Part shown: one piece after another, positions 1-6,734 of the stretch
Numbering within the stretch: position 1 is the stretch's first letter
Layout: every line of letters begins with the position of its first letter
The notes under the pieces: generated by a model
The model's database searches: none
The model's input: only the letters and a program-made list of their open reading frames with translations
Told to the model about the DNA's origin: nothing
Position numbers and translations under genes: made by a program
Source of the DNA: Bacteroidota bacterium
Lineage (GTDB): Bacteria; Bacteroidota; Bacteroidia; Chitinophagales; Saprospiraceae
Assembly (NCBI GenBank): GCA_018969455.1
Contig: JAGWYI010000193.1
Coordinates: 1-7,586, forward strand
Direction of reading: 5' to 3'
DNA: 7,586 bases

Positions 1-1650
1 CTGTTGGCGGGCCTCGGCGCCGGCGCCGGCCCTTTTGCTTTTCAAAACAAAACATTTTCCATCGATAAGGCGCCGGAAGTGGTAGCGCAAAACCCGAAAA
101 ACGGCCGCATTTGCATCCTCCAAACCACCGACATCCATTGCCAAATCCATCCGCACGATGAGTTGTTTTGGGAAAAGGATCAAATGGTTTTTCGCAAAAC
201 AGCCGGGTATGCGCATCTGGCGACCTTGTTTGAGGAAGTGCGAAAGGAGAATCCCCATACTTTTATTGTAGATACCGGCGATATGTTTCAAGGCAGCGAG
301 CTGTCGGTAAAAACCACCGGCAAAGCCATGCAGCCTATTTTGAATGCGATGGGATACGACCTGTATTTGCCGGGCAACTGGGAGGTAATTTATTACAAAA
401 AAAACATGCAAACCCTGTTGGGCGGCCTGGACGCACCGAAGGTATGCGCCAACATGTACCACGATCTGGGTGAAGGCAAAAAAGGCGAGCTCATTTTTCC
501 GCCCTATTTCACCTGGTCGAAACTGGGGGTAAAAATCGGTTTTTTGGGTTATACCGATCCCCTGGTGCCCATTCGGCAGCCGCCTGCTTGTTCCAAAGGC
601 ATTGTTTATACCAAACCGGAGGAGAATCTGCCCTATTACGTACAGGTGTTGCGCGAACAGGAACAATGTGATTTTATCATTCTTTTATCCCATTTGGGTT
701 TATCCCAACAAATTGCCCTGTCGAATATGCCCGAATGTGCCGGGGTGGATTACATATTTGGCGGCGATACCCACGAACGCGTGCGCACGCCCATAGAAGG
801 CAAATATTGCAAAGTGGTGGAACCGGGGGCTTTTGGTTCCTTTGTGGGCCAGCTGGAAATAGAGGTGGAAGATGGCAAAATCAAAGGCTCGAACTATCAA
901 TTGCTGGAGGTAAATCCGGAAAAGTACAAACCGCATGCGAAGGTCGCTGGGTTGATCAAAGACCTGGAAGCGCCTTTTGTGCAGGAAATTGAAACCGTGG
1001 CAGGTTACAGTAAAGTGCCCTTGTACCGCTATTTTGTGGTGGAAAACACCATTGATACGTTCATTGTGGATGCACTGGCCTGGAAAGTGCCTTGCGATGT
1101 GGTTTTTTCAAACGGCTTTCGCTTTTGTCCGCCGCGCAGCACGCCAAATGCAGATGGGCTGATCCCCATTACCGAGGGGTATATTTTTGATATGTTGCCG
1201 TGGGATTCCAATTTGCGCATAGGCAAAGTGAAGGGCGCACAACTGCTCAGTTGGCTCGAAAAAGAACTCAACAACGTGTTCTCGAAAGACGCCTCCAGGC
1301 GCCTGGGCGGCTGGGTGGTAAAAATGAAAGGCATGAAATTGAAATTCAATGCTTTCGATGAACCGGGCAAGCGGGTAAAGTCGGTTTTAATTGGCGGAAA
1401 GCCGCTCGAGACCGAGCGCATGTACAGTGTGCTCGCCTGCGCCCGCGAGGGCGACCCACAGGATACTTTGTGCCGAATCCAGCATGTGGACGCGCCGGAA
1501 GACCTGCCGCTCACACTTCATGCCGTTTTGAAAGAATACCTGGCTGCCAATTCGCCCGTCAACCCAATTCCGCGCGGCGATGTGCAAGTGCTGGATGCTC
1601 CGCAAGGATTGCTTTCGCAGGTGAGCGGTGTTCCGTATACTTTCCGATAA
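1..1650 (+). CDS. SoxB-like metallophosphatase / 5'-nucleotidase family protein, 5'-truncated by the window edge
   Basis: Probably an exported two-domain hydrolase. The relatives are periplasmic 5'-nucleotidases (UshA type) and SoxB, which hydrolyses sulfur-bound intermediates on the SoxYZ carrier during thiosulfate oxidation. Numbering from the first in-frame codon, the metallophosphatase domain shows DIHCQIH (44-50), GDMFQGS (from 93), GNWE (125-128), SHLG (His231) and GGDTHERV (254-261), which are the expected metal-ligand blocks. The C-terminal nucleotidase domain starts near 340 and has NGFRF (371-375) and GGWVVKMKGM (436-445), which resemble the GFRW and GGDMVRVGGM blocks of SoxB more than UshA. 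The Leu/Gly/Ala-rich first codons look like the end of a signal peptide, perhaps a Tat signal, so the real start lies upstream and the TTG at 4 is unlikely to be it. The usual first His of GGHTH is Asp256. The family is secure; SoxB activity on a SoxYZ-bound substrate is inference, and a nucleotidase or other phosphoesterase role is possible. Confidence 0.85.
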   Translation: MLAGLGAGAGPFAFQNKTFSIDKAPEVVAQNPKNGRICILQTTDIHCQIHPHDELFWEKDQMVFRKTAGYAHLATLFEEVRKENPHTFIVDTGDMFQGSELSVKTTGKAMQPILNAMGYDLYLPGNWEVIYYKKNMQTLLGGLDAPKVCANMYHDLGEGKKGELIFPPYFTWSKLGVKIGFLGYTDPLVPIRQPPACSKGIVYTKPEENLPYYVQVLREQEQCDFIILLSHLGLSQQIALSNMPECAGVDYIFGGDTHERVRTPIEGKYCKVVEPGAFGSFVGQLEIEVEDGKIKGSNYQLLEVNPEKYKPHAKVAGLIKDLEAPFVQEIETVAGYSKVPLYRYFVVENTIDTFIVDALAWKVPCDVVFSNGFRFCPPRSTPNADGLIPITEGYIFDMLPWDSNLRIGKVKGAQLLSWLEKELNNVFSKDASRRLGGWVVKMKGMKLKFNAFDEPGKRVKSVLIGGKPLETERMYSVLACAREGDPQDTLCRIQHVDAPEDLPLTLHAVLKEYLAANSPVNPIPRGDVQVLDAPQGLLSQVSGVPYTFR

Positions 1651-1663
1651 TCGGTAAAAAGTA
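1638..1663. repeat. Interrupted inverted repeat centred on the stop codon of the SoxB-like gene
   Basis: TACTTT (1638-1643) pairs with AAAGTA (1658-1663), and inside it CCGA (1644-1647) pairs with TCGG (1651-1654). The TAA stop codon (1648-1650) forms the three-base loop, and TAA at 1655-1657 would be a bulge. This is read directly from the sequence. Any function, such as protecting the mRNA 3' end or pausing, is inference. There is no T run right after it on the + strand. Confidence 0.4.
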
Positions 1664-1665
1664 CC

Positions 1666-1700
1666 ACAGCAGGCATGAACAATACCAGTATGCCTGCGGT
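1666..1700. repeat. Perfect 8-bp inverted repeat (hairpin) between the SoxB-like and hydroxylase genes
   Basis: GCAGGCAT (1669-1676) and ATGCCTGC (1690-1697) are exact reverse complements around a 13-base loop. The stem extends by two more pairs (1666-1667 with 1699-1700) across one mismatch. No T run follows on the + strand, so it is not a classic intrinsic terminator there. It could be an mRNA-stability hairpin, an attenuator or a protein-binding site in the leader of the next gene. Confidence 0.45.
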
Positions 1701-1730
1701 TATGGCAGCGATCTTTGTGCCTGAAATTTG

Positions 1731-1735
1731 AAGGA
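1731..1735 (+). promoter_or_regulatory. Possible ribosome binding site that favours the ATG at 1740
   Basis: AAGGA lies 4 bases before the ATG at 1740. If translation began at the upstream in-frame TTG (1728) this purine block would be inside the coding region, so it supports the ATG as the start of the hydroxylase gene. The spacing is somewhat short and many Bacteroidota genes do not use such sites. Confidence 0.4.
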
Positions 1736-1739
1736 CATT

Positions 1740-2612
1740 ATGCATTATTACGGGCAGATTTTTGTGGAAACCAGCGCCAACTATGCGCATTACCTGTGGG
1801 ATACCGTTCGGAACCCGCATTGGGAAAATTACTTTTACTGGCTCATCGCCATTTCAGTGGCGGTGTACGCGCTGGAACTTTTGTTCCCGTGGCGCAAAAA
1901 CCAGCGCGCCATCCGCGAGGATTTCTGGCTGGATGCGTTTTACATGTTTTTCAATTTCTTTTTGTTCGGATTGGTGGGGTACGCCGGGTTCTCTATGGTT
2001 GTTTCCACCGCTTTTACCGACTTTTTGGCCTTGTTTGGCGTGCGCAATTTGGTGGCCGTATCGGTAGCGGCCTGGCCGCACTGGGTGCAATTGCTGGTTT
2101 TGTTTGTGGTGCGCGACTTTGTACAATGGAACGTACACCGCCTCTTGCACTGGTCGCCCTGGCTTTGGGAATACCACAAAGTGCACCATTCGGTGCGTGA
2201 AATGGGCTTTGCTGCCCACATGCGCTACCATTTTATGGAAACCCTGGTGTACCGCACGTGTGAATACTTGCCTTTGGCGATGATTGGCTTCGGCATTCAG
2301 GATTTTATTCTGGTGCATCTGTTTACCATCCTGATTGGTCATTTGAACCACGCGAACTTTTATTTGCCGCTCGGCCCTTTGAAATACGTTTTCAACAGCC
2401 CGCAAATGCACATTTGGCACCATGTGAAAGACCTGCCAGATGGCAAAACCAGCATCAACTATGGCATTACCCTTTCTGTTTGGGACTACCTGTTTGGCAC
2501 GGCGCTTATTCCGCACAACGGCCGCGACATACAATTGGGCTTTGAAGACGTGGATGCTTACCCGCACGGTTTTTTTCAACAAATGGTGCAACCGTTTAAA
2601 AAGCAAAAATGA
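1740..2612 (+). CDS. Sterol desaturase / fatty acid hydroxylase superfamily membrane protein
   Basis: A 290-residue integral membrane di-iron enzyme of the fatty acid hydroxylase superfamily, which hydroxylates or desaturates lipid-like substrates using O2. The His clusters that bind the two irons are all present: HRLLH (133-137), HKVHH (146-150), His160/His164, HLNH (201-204) and HIWHH (224-228). Hydrophobic stretches at about 31-50, 65-90, 95-125 and 176-200 fit a multi-pass protein with the His boxes on the cytoplasmic face. Length is normal for the family. The ATG at 1740 is preferred to the TTG at 1728 because an AAGGA block precedes it. Its stop overlaps the start of the next small gene (ATGA), so the two are probably translationally coupled. 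Bacteroidota relatives act on varied lipids, including carotenoids and sphingolipid-like molecules, and the substrate cannot be told from sequence. The family call is firm; the reaction is open. Confidence 0.88.
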   Translation: MHYYGQIFVETSANYAHYLWDTVRNPHWENYFYWLIAISVAVYALELLFPWRKNQRAIREDFWLDAFYMFFNFFLFGLVGYAGFSMVVSTAFTDFLALFGVRNLVAVSVAAWPHWVQLLVLFVVRDFVQWNVHRLLHWSPWLWEYHKVHHSVREMGFAAHMRYHFMETLVYRTCEYLPLAMIGFGIQDFILVHLFTILIGHLNHANFYLPLGPLKYVFNSPQMHIWHHVKDLPDGKTSINYGITLSVWDYLFGTALIPHNGRDIQLGFEDVDAYPHGFFQQMVQPFKKQK

Positions 2613-2830
2613 AACCCTGGAACGACTGGAAACTGGTTTTGCTGGCTTGTTTTACGCTGGGTCTGGCGCCCTTTGCGCCCGAACCCCATATTGTGGGCAA
2701 GCTGCGCTGGGTGGCGGGCGGCGCCATCGGCATGCAAGCCATAGATTGGTTCGATGTGCTGCTGCACGGCACACCCTGGATATTGTTGATTCGCCTGGCA
2801 GTGCTTCGTTTGATTAAAAAAGCTGCTTGA
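2609..2830 (+). CDS. Small two-helix membrane protein, function unknown
   Basis: A 73-residue protein whose ATG (2609-2611) overlaps the TGA of the hydroxylase gene (2610-2612). Two hydrophobic segments, about residues 8-24 and 50-68, flank a middle part with PEPHIVGKLRW and a Gly/Ala-rich stretch (WVAGGAIGMQAIDWFDVLLHG). The C-terminus is basic (LRLIKK). There is no signal-peptidase site or lipobox and I see no catalytic motif. The +1 coupling and the shared direction suggest it is made together with the hydroxylase, perhaps as an accessory subunit or stabiliser; that is inference. Its well-kept reading frame, Trp content and overlap make it a real gene rather than a chance frame. I do not assign a domain. 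Confidence 0.7.
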   Translation: MKPWNDWKLVLLACFTLGLAPFAPEPHIVGKLRWVAGGAIGMQAIDWFDVLLHGTPWILLIRLAVLRLIKKAA

Positions 2831-2858
2831 TCGGAATTTATCTAACTTTCGGCAAAAA

Positions 2859-3302
2859 ATGAACGTTTTAATGAAAAAAATCCTGCTTTTAGCGCTGTTT
2901 TTGACCAGTTTCGCTGGTCTTCAAGCCCAAAATGAACAGCCCGTGGTCACCAGAGAAAAAATCAGGGTGGTGTTTCAACTGACCACCAACGATACCCTTG
3001 CCCAGAAATCGCTGGTAAAACAACTCAACAACTTCCTGGCGGCAGCACCGAATGCCAAATTGGAGGTCGTTTGCCACAACAACGGCATCAGTTTCCTGCA
3101 GGCCGCCGTGAGCAAACAGGCCGCGGGCATTGAAGCTTTGAAAGCAAAAGGCGTTGATTTTGTTGCCTGCGCCAATACCCTGCGCGAGCGCAAAATTAAA
3201 CCGGAAGAACTGCTCCCGACCTGCCGCATTACCCCATCCGGCGTGGTGGAAGTTGCCTTGAAACAACAAAAAGGCTGGTCGTACATCAAAGCCGGATTTT
3301 AA
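2859..3302 (+). CDS. Exported DsrE/DsrF-like (YchN/TusD-type fold) protein
   Basis: A 147-residue protein with a clear Sec signal peptide (basic MKK, then a Leu-rich core, ending in LQAQ near residue 24), followed by one DsrE-like domain. Motifs are the opening strand IRVVFQL, the QLNNFL helix, LEVVCHNN (Cys72), FVACANTLRERKI (Cys104) and the tail WSYIKAGF. DsrE, TusD and their relatives carry sulfur as a persulfide on a conserved Cys in sulfur relay. Cys104 in the CxNTLR context lines up by eye with the TusD active-site Cys followed by ALR. Cys122 is a third Cys in the mature protein. Two in-frame ATGs, at 2859 and 2871, are possible; both give a working signal peptide. The first is preceded by an A-rich run, typical of the phylum. 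The next gene starts one base after the stop. The family is confident; export of a sulfur-relay type domain points to an envelope role, possibly related to the SoxB-like enzyme upstream. Confidence 0.82.
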   Translation: MNVLMKKILLLALFLTSFAGLQAQNEQPVVTREKIRVVFQLTTNDTLAQKSLVKQLNNFLAAAPNAKLEVVCHNNGISFLQAAVSKQAAGIEALKAKGVDFVACANTLRERKIKPEELLPTCRITPSGVVEVALKQQKGWSYIKAGF

Positions 3303-3303
3303 T

Positions 3304-4191
3304 ATGTTGCCCAAAATCCCGACATACAGCATCTGCAATTTGCTGGGCGCCGACCGGTGCATGACCGAAATTGTGGTTTCGCGTTTGCGGGCTTACATCG
3401 ACAGCCATCGGGACATCCATTTTCCGCATCGGCACGATTTTTATCAAATTGTGCTGTTTACGCGGGGCGGCGGCAAACATTCCATCGATTTTCAACCATA
3501 CGATGTACACCCTCACCAGGTGTATTACATGGCGCCCGGACAGATCCATACCTGGGATTTTGATGAGGATACCGAGGGGTACTTGATCAATTTTAATGAA
3601 TCCTTTTTTACCTCCATTTGCCACAATCCGCATTTTGTGCGCGATTTCCCGCTTTTCAACAACATCAGCAGTTTGCCGGTGAATACGCTTGATATGTCTT
3701 GTTGTTCGGAAGTAGAACAAACCTTTGCGCAAATGCTGGAAGAGTTTGAAAAAAGCGCCGAATATCAAATGGACATACTAAGGGGTATGTTGCTGGTGGT
3801 GCTGGTGCGACTCTCGCGGGTAGCGCCCAGCACCTTCAAGCAGGGGGTATCCCGGCATGCGCTGATGCTGATGCGGCAATTTGAAAAACTCATAGAACAA
3901 CATTACCGCGAAAAGCGTTTGCCCAAAGAATACGCCGAGTTGTTGTTCATCACCCCCAACCACCTCAATGCATTATCCAACGAGATCACTGGCAAGCGTG
4001 CGGGTGAATTGATCCGCGATCGGGTATTGTTGGAGGCCAAACGCCTGCTGGTCAATTCCGATCTGTTGGTAAGTCAGGTAGCCGATGCGCTAAACTTTGA
4101 AGACAACGCCTATTTCACGCGTTTTTTTAAAAAATATACCGGTACAACACCCGAAATGTTTCGGGGCAATTACGAGCAACAGGTAGCATGA
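3304..4191 (+). CDS. AraC/XylS-family transcriptional regulator with N-terminal cupin domain
   Basis: A 295-residue DNA-binding regulator. Residues about 35-110 form a cupin-type sensing domain with the HFPHRHDFYQIV start and the APGQIHTWDF strand usual in this subfamily. A linker/helical region follows (110-190), then the AraC domain (about 190-292) with two helix-turn-helix units: the first around 207-230 (YAELLFITPNHLNALSNEI), the second around 254-285, ending with the family signature FTRFFKKYTGTTPEMFR. The ATG at 3304 lies one base after the DsrE stop, so it is probably co-transcribed with that gene. It sits directly before the exporter operon, with a 193-base gap holding promoter-like elements. 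It could control its own upstream genes, the exporter, or both. The ligand is unknown. Length and domain order are normal. Confidence 0.92.
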   Translation: MLPKIPTYSICNLLGADRCMTEIVVSRLRAYIDSHRDIHFPHRHDFYQIVLFTRGGGKHSIDFQPYDVHPHQVYYMAPGQIHTWDFDEDTEGYLINFNESFFTSICHNPHFVRDFPLFNNISSLPVNTLDMSCCSEVEQTFAQMLEEFEKSAEYQMDILRGMLLVVLVRLSRVAPSTFKQGVSRHALMLMRQFEKLIEQHYREKRLPKEYAELLFITPNHLNALSNEITGKRAGELIRDRVLLEAKRLLVNSDLLVSQVADALNFEDNAYFTRFFKKYTGTTPEMFRGNYEQQVA

Positions 4192-4384
4192 TTTGGAATT
4201 GGCCTGGCACGCGAATTTGGGGCGTTCCAGGGCGGTAGTTTTGTAGATTCGGGATAAAATTTTTGGGTAAGCCCATAAACCGGAAGCTGATTTATATCAT
4301 TTTTTGCGATCTTATTTAGATGCGTATCTTCCTGTCTTCAAGTCTTATTTTTGTGCTTCCAGTATTTTTACCAGGCTGAGATTT
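4192..4384 (+). promoter_or_regulatory. Intergenic regulatory region before the exporter operon
   Basis: No gene-like reading frame is convincing here. TAGTTTTG (4236-4243) matches the Bacteroidota -7 element TAnnTTTG, with TTTG at 4216-4219 as a -33 candidate; the spacer is 16 bases, a little short. A second TAnnTTTG match, TATTTTTG (4346-4353), lies nearer the start codon but lacks a good -33 box. An inverted repeat CCTGG (4203-4207) / CCAGG (4227-4231) overlaps the first candidate. TCTTATTT occurs twice (4310-4317 and 4343-4350). TGGG/CCCA (4264-4275) could form only a small hairpin. Promoter use and regulator binding are inference. Confidence 0.4.
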
Positions 4385-5473
4385 ATGAAAAAAACACCTG
4401 TGTTTGTCCTCTTTGTAGGGACAATTGTCCTTTTTTCCTGTAAAAAAGCACCAGAGAAAATCCACCCCACCCGCGAAACCATTACCGAATCGGTGTATGC
4501 ATCGGGTACGGTTCGCAGCAAAAACCAGTATCAGGTTTATGCAACCGCCACCGGTATTGTGGATCGGGTGTTTGTAAAAGAAGGCGATTTGGTGCAAAAA
4601 GGCGATCCGATTTTGGCCATTCGGAACGAATCGGCACGCCTGAATGTGGAAAATGCCCAATTGCTGCGCGATTATTCCGACTGGAATGCACAGGGCGCCA
4701 AGCTGGAAGACCTGAAAAGTGCCCACGCGCTTGCACGCCTGCGCCTGCAGGAAGATTCAATTTTGTATGTGCGGCAAGCCGGGCTGTGGAACCAGGGAAT
4801 TGGCTCGGCCCTGGAGCTGGAACAGCGCGCATTGGCCTTTAAATCTGCCCAATCCACGGAACAATCGGCCCGCTTGCGCCTGCAAGACCTGCAAAAACAA
4901 CTGGATTTTTCGGCAGCACAGGCCAAAAAACAACTCGCCATCAGTCGACAATTCGCACAGGATTTTATCGTCCGAAGTGAAATAAAGGGCAAAATATACA
5001 GCCTCAACAAATTGGAAGGCGAATTGGTGGGCCCCCAACTCCCGCTTGCCGTGGTAGGCGACGCCACACAATTTGTCGTTTCCATGCAGATTGACGAGGT
5101 GGATATCATGCGCATGCAATTGGGCTTGCGCGTTTTGCTCAGCCTGGATAGCTACAAAGGCCAGGTTTTTAAGGCTAAAATTTCAAAAATAGACCCCATT
5201 ATGAACGAACGAACCCGCACATTTACCGTTGAAGCCGATTTTGATGCGCCGCCGCCCTTGCTGTTTCCCAACCTGAACGTTGAAGCAAACATTGTGCTGA
5301 ATACCCGGGAAAATGCCCTCACCATTCCGCGCGATTACTTGTTCCAGGATTCGCTGGTCCTCCTGGAAGACAAAAGCGTGCGCAGCATCCGCGTTGGAAT
5401 GAAAGATTACCGAAAAGTGGAGGTGCTTAATGGCCTGAATGAACAGGAAAACCTATTAATGCCGGTAAAATGA
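4385..5473 (+). CDS. Lipoprotein periplasmic adaptor subunit of an ABC exporter (HlyD/MacA-type membrane fusion protein)
   Basis: A 362-residue adaptor linking an inner-membrane transporter to an outer-membrane channel. The N-terminus is a lipoprotein signal peptide ending in LFSC, with Cys19 as the lipidated residue followed by Lys-Lys. Residues about 47-80 and 205-230 form the two halves of the biotinyl-lipoyl domain (YATATGIVDRVFVKEGDLVQKGDPIL and IKGKIYSLNKLEGELV). Between them (about 83-200) is a Gln/Leu/Ala-rich helical hairpin. Then comes a beta-barrel domain (MQIDEVDIMRMQLGLRV, ERTRTFTVEADF) and a membrane-proximal end. The ATG at 4385 is chosen because it begins a proper signal peptide; an in-frame TTG at 4304 would add 27 residues with no purpose. 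Its stop overlaps the permease ATG (ATGA). The family is firm; the cargo is unknown. The protein is short in the C-terminal part compared with some MacA proteins but looks complete. Confidence 0.9.
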   Translation: MKKTPVFVLFVGTIVLFSCKKAPEKIHPTRETITESVYASGTVRSKNQYQVYATATGIVDRVFVKEGDLVQKGDPILAIRNESARLNVENAQLLRDYSDWNAQGAKLEDLKSAHALARLRLQEDSILYVRQAGLWNQGIGSALELEQRALAFKSAQSTEQSARLRLQDLQKQLDFSAAQAKKQLAISRQFAQDFIVRSEIKGKIYSLNKLEGELVGPQLPLAVVGDATQFVVSMQIDEVDIMRMQLGLRVLLSLDSYKGQVFKAKISKIDPIMNERTRTFTVEADFDAPPPLLFPNLNVEANIVLNTRENALTIPRDYLFQDSLVLLEDKSVRSIRVGMKDYRKVEVLNGLNEQENLLMPVK

Positions 5474-6729
5474 AAATCAAACTGATCGCTTCCATTGCGC
5501 TGGCGCTGTTGCGTGCGCGCTGGCGTCAAACCCTCGTGGCTGCCATTGGCGTAACGTTTAGCATCACCATGTTTATCGCCTTGCTGGGCTTTATGAATGG
5601 CTTGAACGACATGCTCGACAGCCTGATTTTAAACCGAACGCCGCATATCAGGTTGTTCAATGAAATCAAACCCAATCCAGATCAGCCCGTAAATCAATCG
5701 GATATAAATAAAAATGGATACAATTTTATCCGGTCCTTAAAATCGGCTGAAGCCCGGCAAAGCCTGTACAATGCCAGGGCTGTTATGGATGCTTTGCGCC
5801 GGGAACCGGAAGTGTTGGGTGTGGCGCCCAAAATTGGCGCCCCGGTTATATACAATGCTGGCGCCCTCAACATCACCGGCGCCGTAAGCGGCATCGATGT
5901 AGAAGCAGAAACCCGCCTGTTTCATTTCAACAATTACGTGCCGACCGGTAATCCGCTCGATTTGAAAAACATCAACAACAGCATATTGCTGGGAATGGGC
6001 GTTGCCCAGGCCATGCTGGCGCAAATTGGCGATGTCATCCAGATCACCACCGCGCGCGGCGACCGCATGAGCTTGAAAGTGGTGGGTTTTTTTCAATCGG
6101 GCGTAAAAGATTACGATAAAATACAAAGTTATACCTCCCTGGCTACGGCTCAAAAAATATTGGGAGAATCCAATGATTATTTGACAGATATACAGATAAA
6201 ATTGCATGATATTAAAAAAGCCCCCGCGCTGGCGCGCGCCTACGCACAGCGTTTTCAGTGCGATGCCGAGGATGTAAAAACCGCGAATGCACAGTTTGAA
6301 ACCGGCAGCAAAATACGCACCCTGCTTTCTTTTGTGGTCGGAATTACCTTGTTGATTGTTGCCGGATTTGGAATATACAACATCCTCAACATGATGATTT
6401 ATGAAAAAATGGACACCATTGCCATTTTGAAGGCCACCGGGTTTTCAGGGAGCGATGTGCGCCGTATTTTCATCGGCATTGCCGTGAGCATTGGCCTCGT
6501 AGGCGGCTCGGCTGGCCTGCTGACGGGTTTTCTGCTTTCAACGCTTATTGATCAGATTCCCTTCAACACCGCCGCTTTACCAACTATAAAAACCTATCCG
6601 GTCAACTACGATTTGGAATATTACCTCATCGGCATCGTATTCGCACTCCTTACCACCTATTTTGCGGGTTGGTTTCCGGCGCGCAAAGCAAGCAGGGTGG
6701 ATCCGGTAATCATTATACGGGGAAAATAA
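5470..6729 (+). CDS. ABC transporter permease, FtsX/MacB/LolC-type
   Basis: A 419-residue inner-membrane permease with the four-helix MacB/LolC layout. TM1 is at about 20-43 and is followed by a large periplasmic MacB-PCD-like domain (45-275). TM2 is at about 284-310, TM3 at 332-360 and TM4 at 384-402, with the FtsX core between. Recognisable FtsX features are the coupling-helix stretch YEKMDTIAILKATGFSGSDV (311-330) and the C-terminal WFPARKASRVDPVIIIRGK. It would work as a homodimer with the ATPase just downstream, pushing or gating a periplasmic substrate through the adaptor rather than transporting from the cytoplasm, as known for MacB. The start overlaps the adaptor stop, so the three genes are likely one operon. 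Substrate could be a peptide, lipid, siderophore or antibiotic; nothing in the sequence decides. Confidence 0.92.
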   Translation: MKIKLIASIALALLRARWRQTLVAAIGVTFSITMFIALLGFMNGLNDMLDSLILNRTPHIRLFNEIKPNPDQPVNQSDINKNGYNFIRSLKSAEARQSLYNARAVMDALRREPEVLGVAPKIGAPVIYNAGALNITGAVSGIDVEAETRLFHFNNYVPTGNPLDLKNINNSILLGMGVAQAMLAQIGDVIQITTARGDRMSLKVVGFFQSGVKDYDKIQSYTSLATAQKILGESNDYLTDIQIKLHDIKKAPALARAYAQRFQCDAEDVKTANAQFETGSKIRTLLSFVVGITLLIVAGFGIYNILNMMIYEKMDTIAILKATGFSGSDVRRIFIGIAVSIGLVGGSAGLLTGFLLSTLIDQIPFNTAALPTIKTYPVNYDLEYYLIGIVFALLTTYFAGWFPARKASRVDPVIIIRGK

Positions 6730-6734
6730 AGGGC

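Noticed and set aside
4..6. TTG as start codon of the SoxB-like gene
   Set aside because: The codons from 1 onward continue a hydrophobic Leu/Gly/Ala stretch like the end of a signal peptide, without a basic n-region, so the gene most likely begins upstream of the window.
1029..1514. 161-codon minus-strand frame opposite the SoxB-like gene
   Set aside because: Antisense shadow of a well-supported coding region, with no domain-like content.
1728..1739. Upstream TTG start adding four residues to the hydroxylase
   Set aside because: The AAGGA block would fall inside the coding region; the ATG at 1740 is better placed.
1854..2606. Long minus-strand reading frame opposite the hydroxylase gene
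   Set aside because: It mirrors a gene with clear His boxes on the + strand, and its translation is basic, His/Gln-rich and without any recognisable motif.
2827..2850. Promoter for the DsrE gene (TTG at 2827, TAACTTTC at 2843)
   Set aside because: The -7 box has a mismatch at its key G and the spacer is only 13 bases, so the match is too weak to list.
3286..3768. 160-codon minus-strand frame opposite the AraC gene
   Set aside because: It overlaps the cupin domain coding region and has no motif or credible start context.
4304..4384. In-frame upstream extension of the adaptor protein
   Set aside because: It would bury the lipoprotein signal peptide 27 residues inside the protein; the region is A/T-rich leader.
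6669..6734. Upstream GTG start of the ATPase inside the permease gene
   Set aside because: It adds residues unlike the family N-terminus; the ATG at 6735 begins a normal LolD-like protein.
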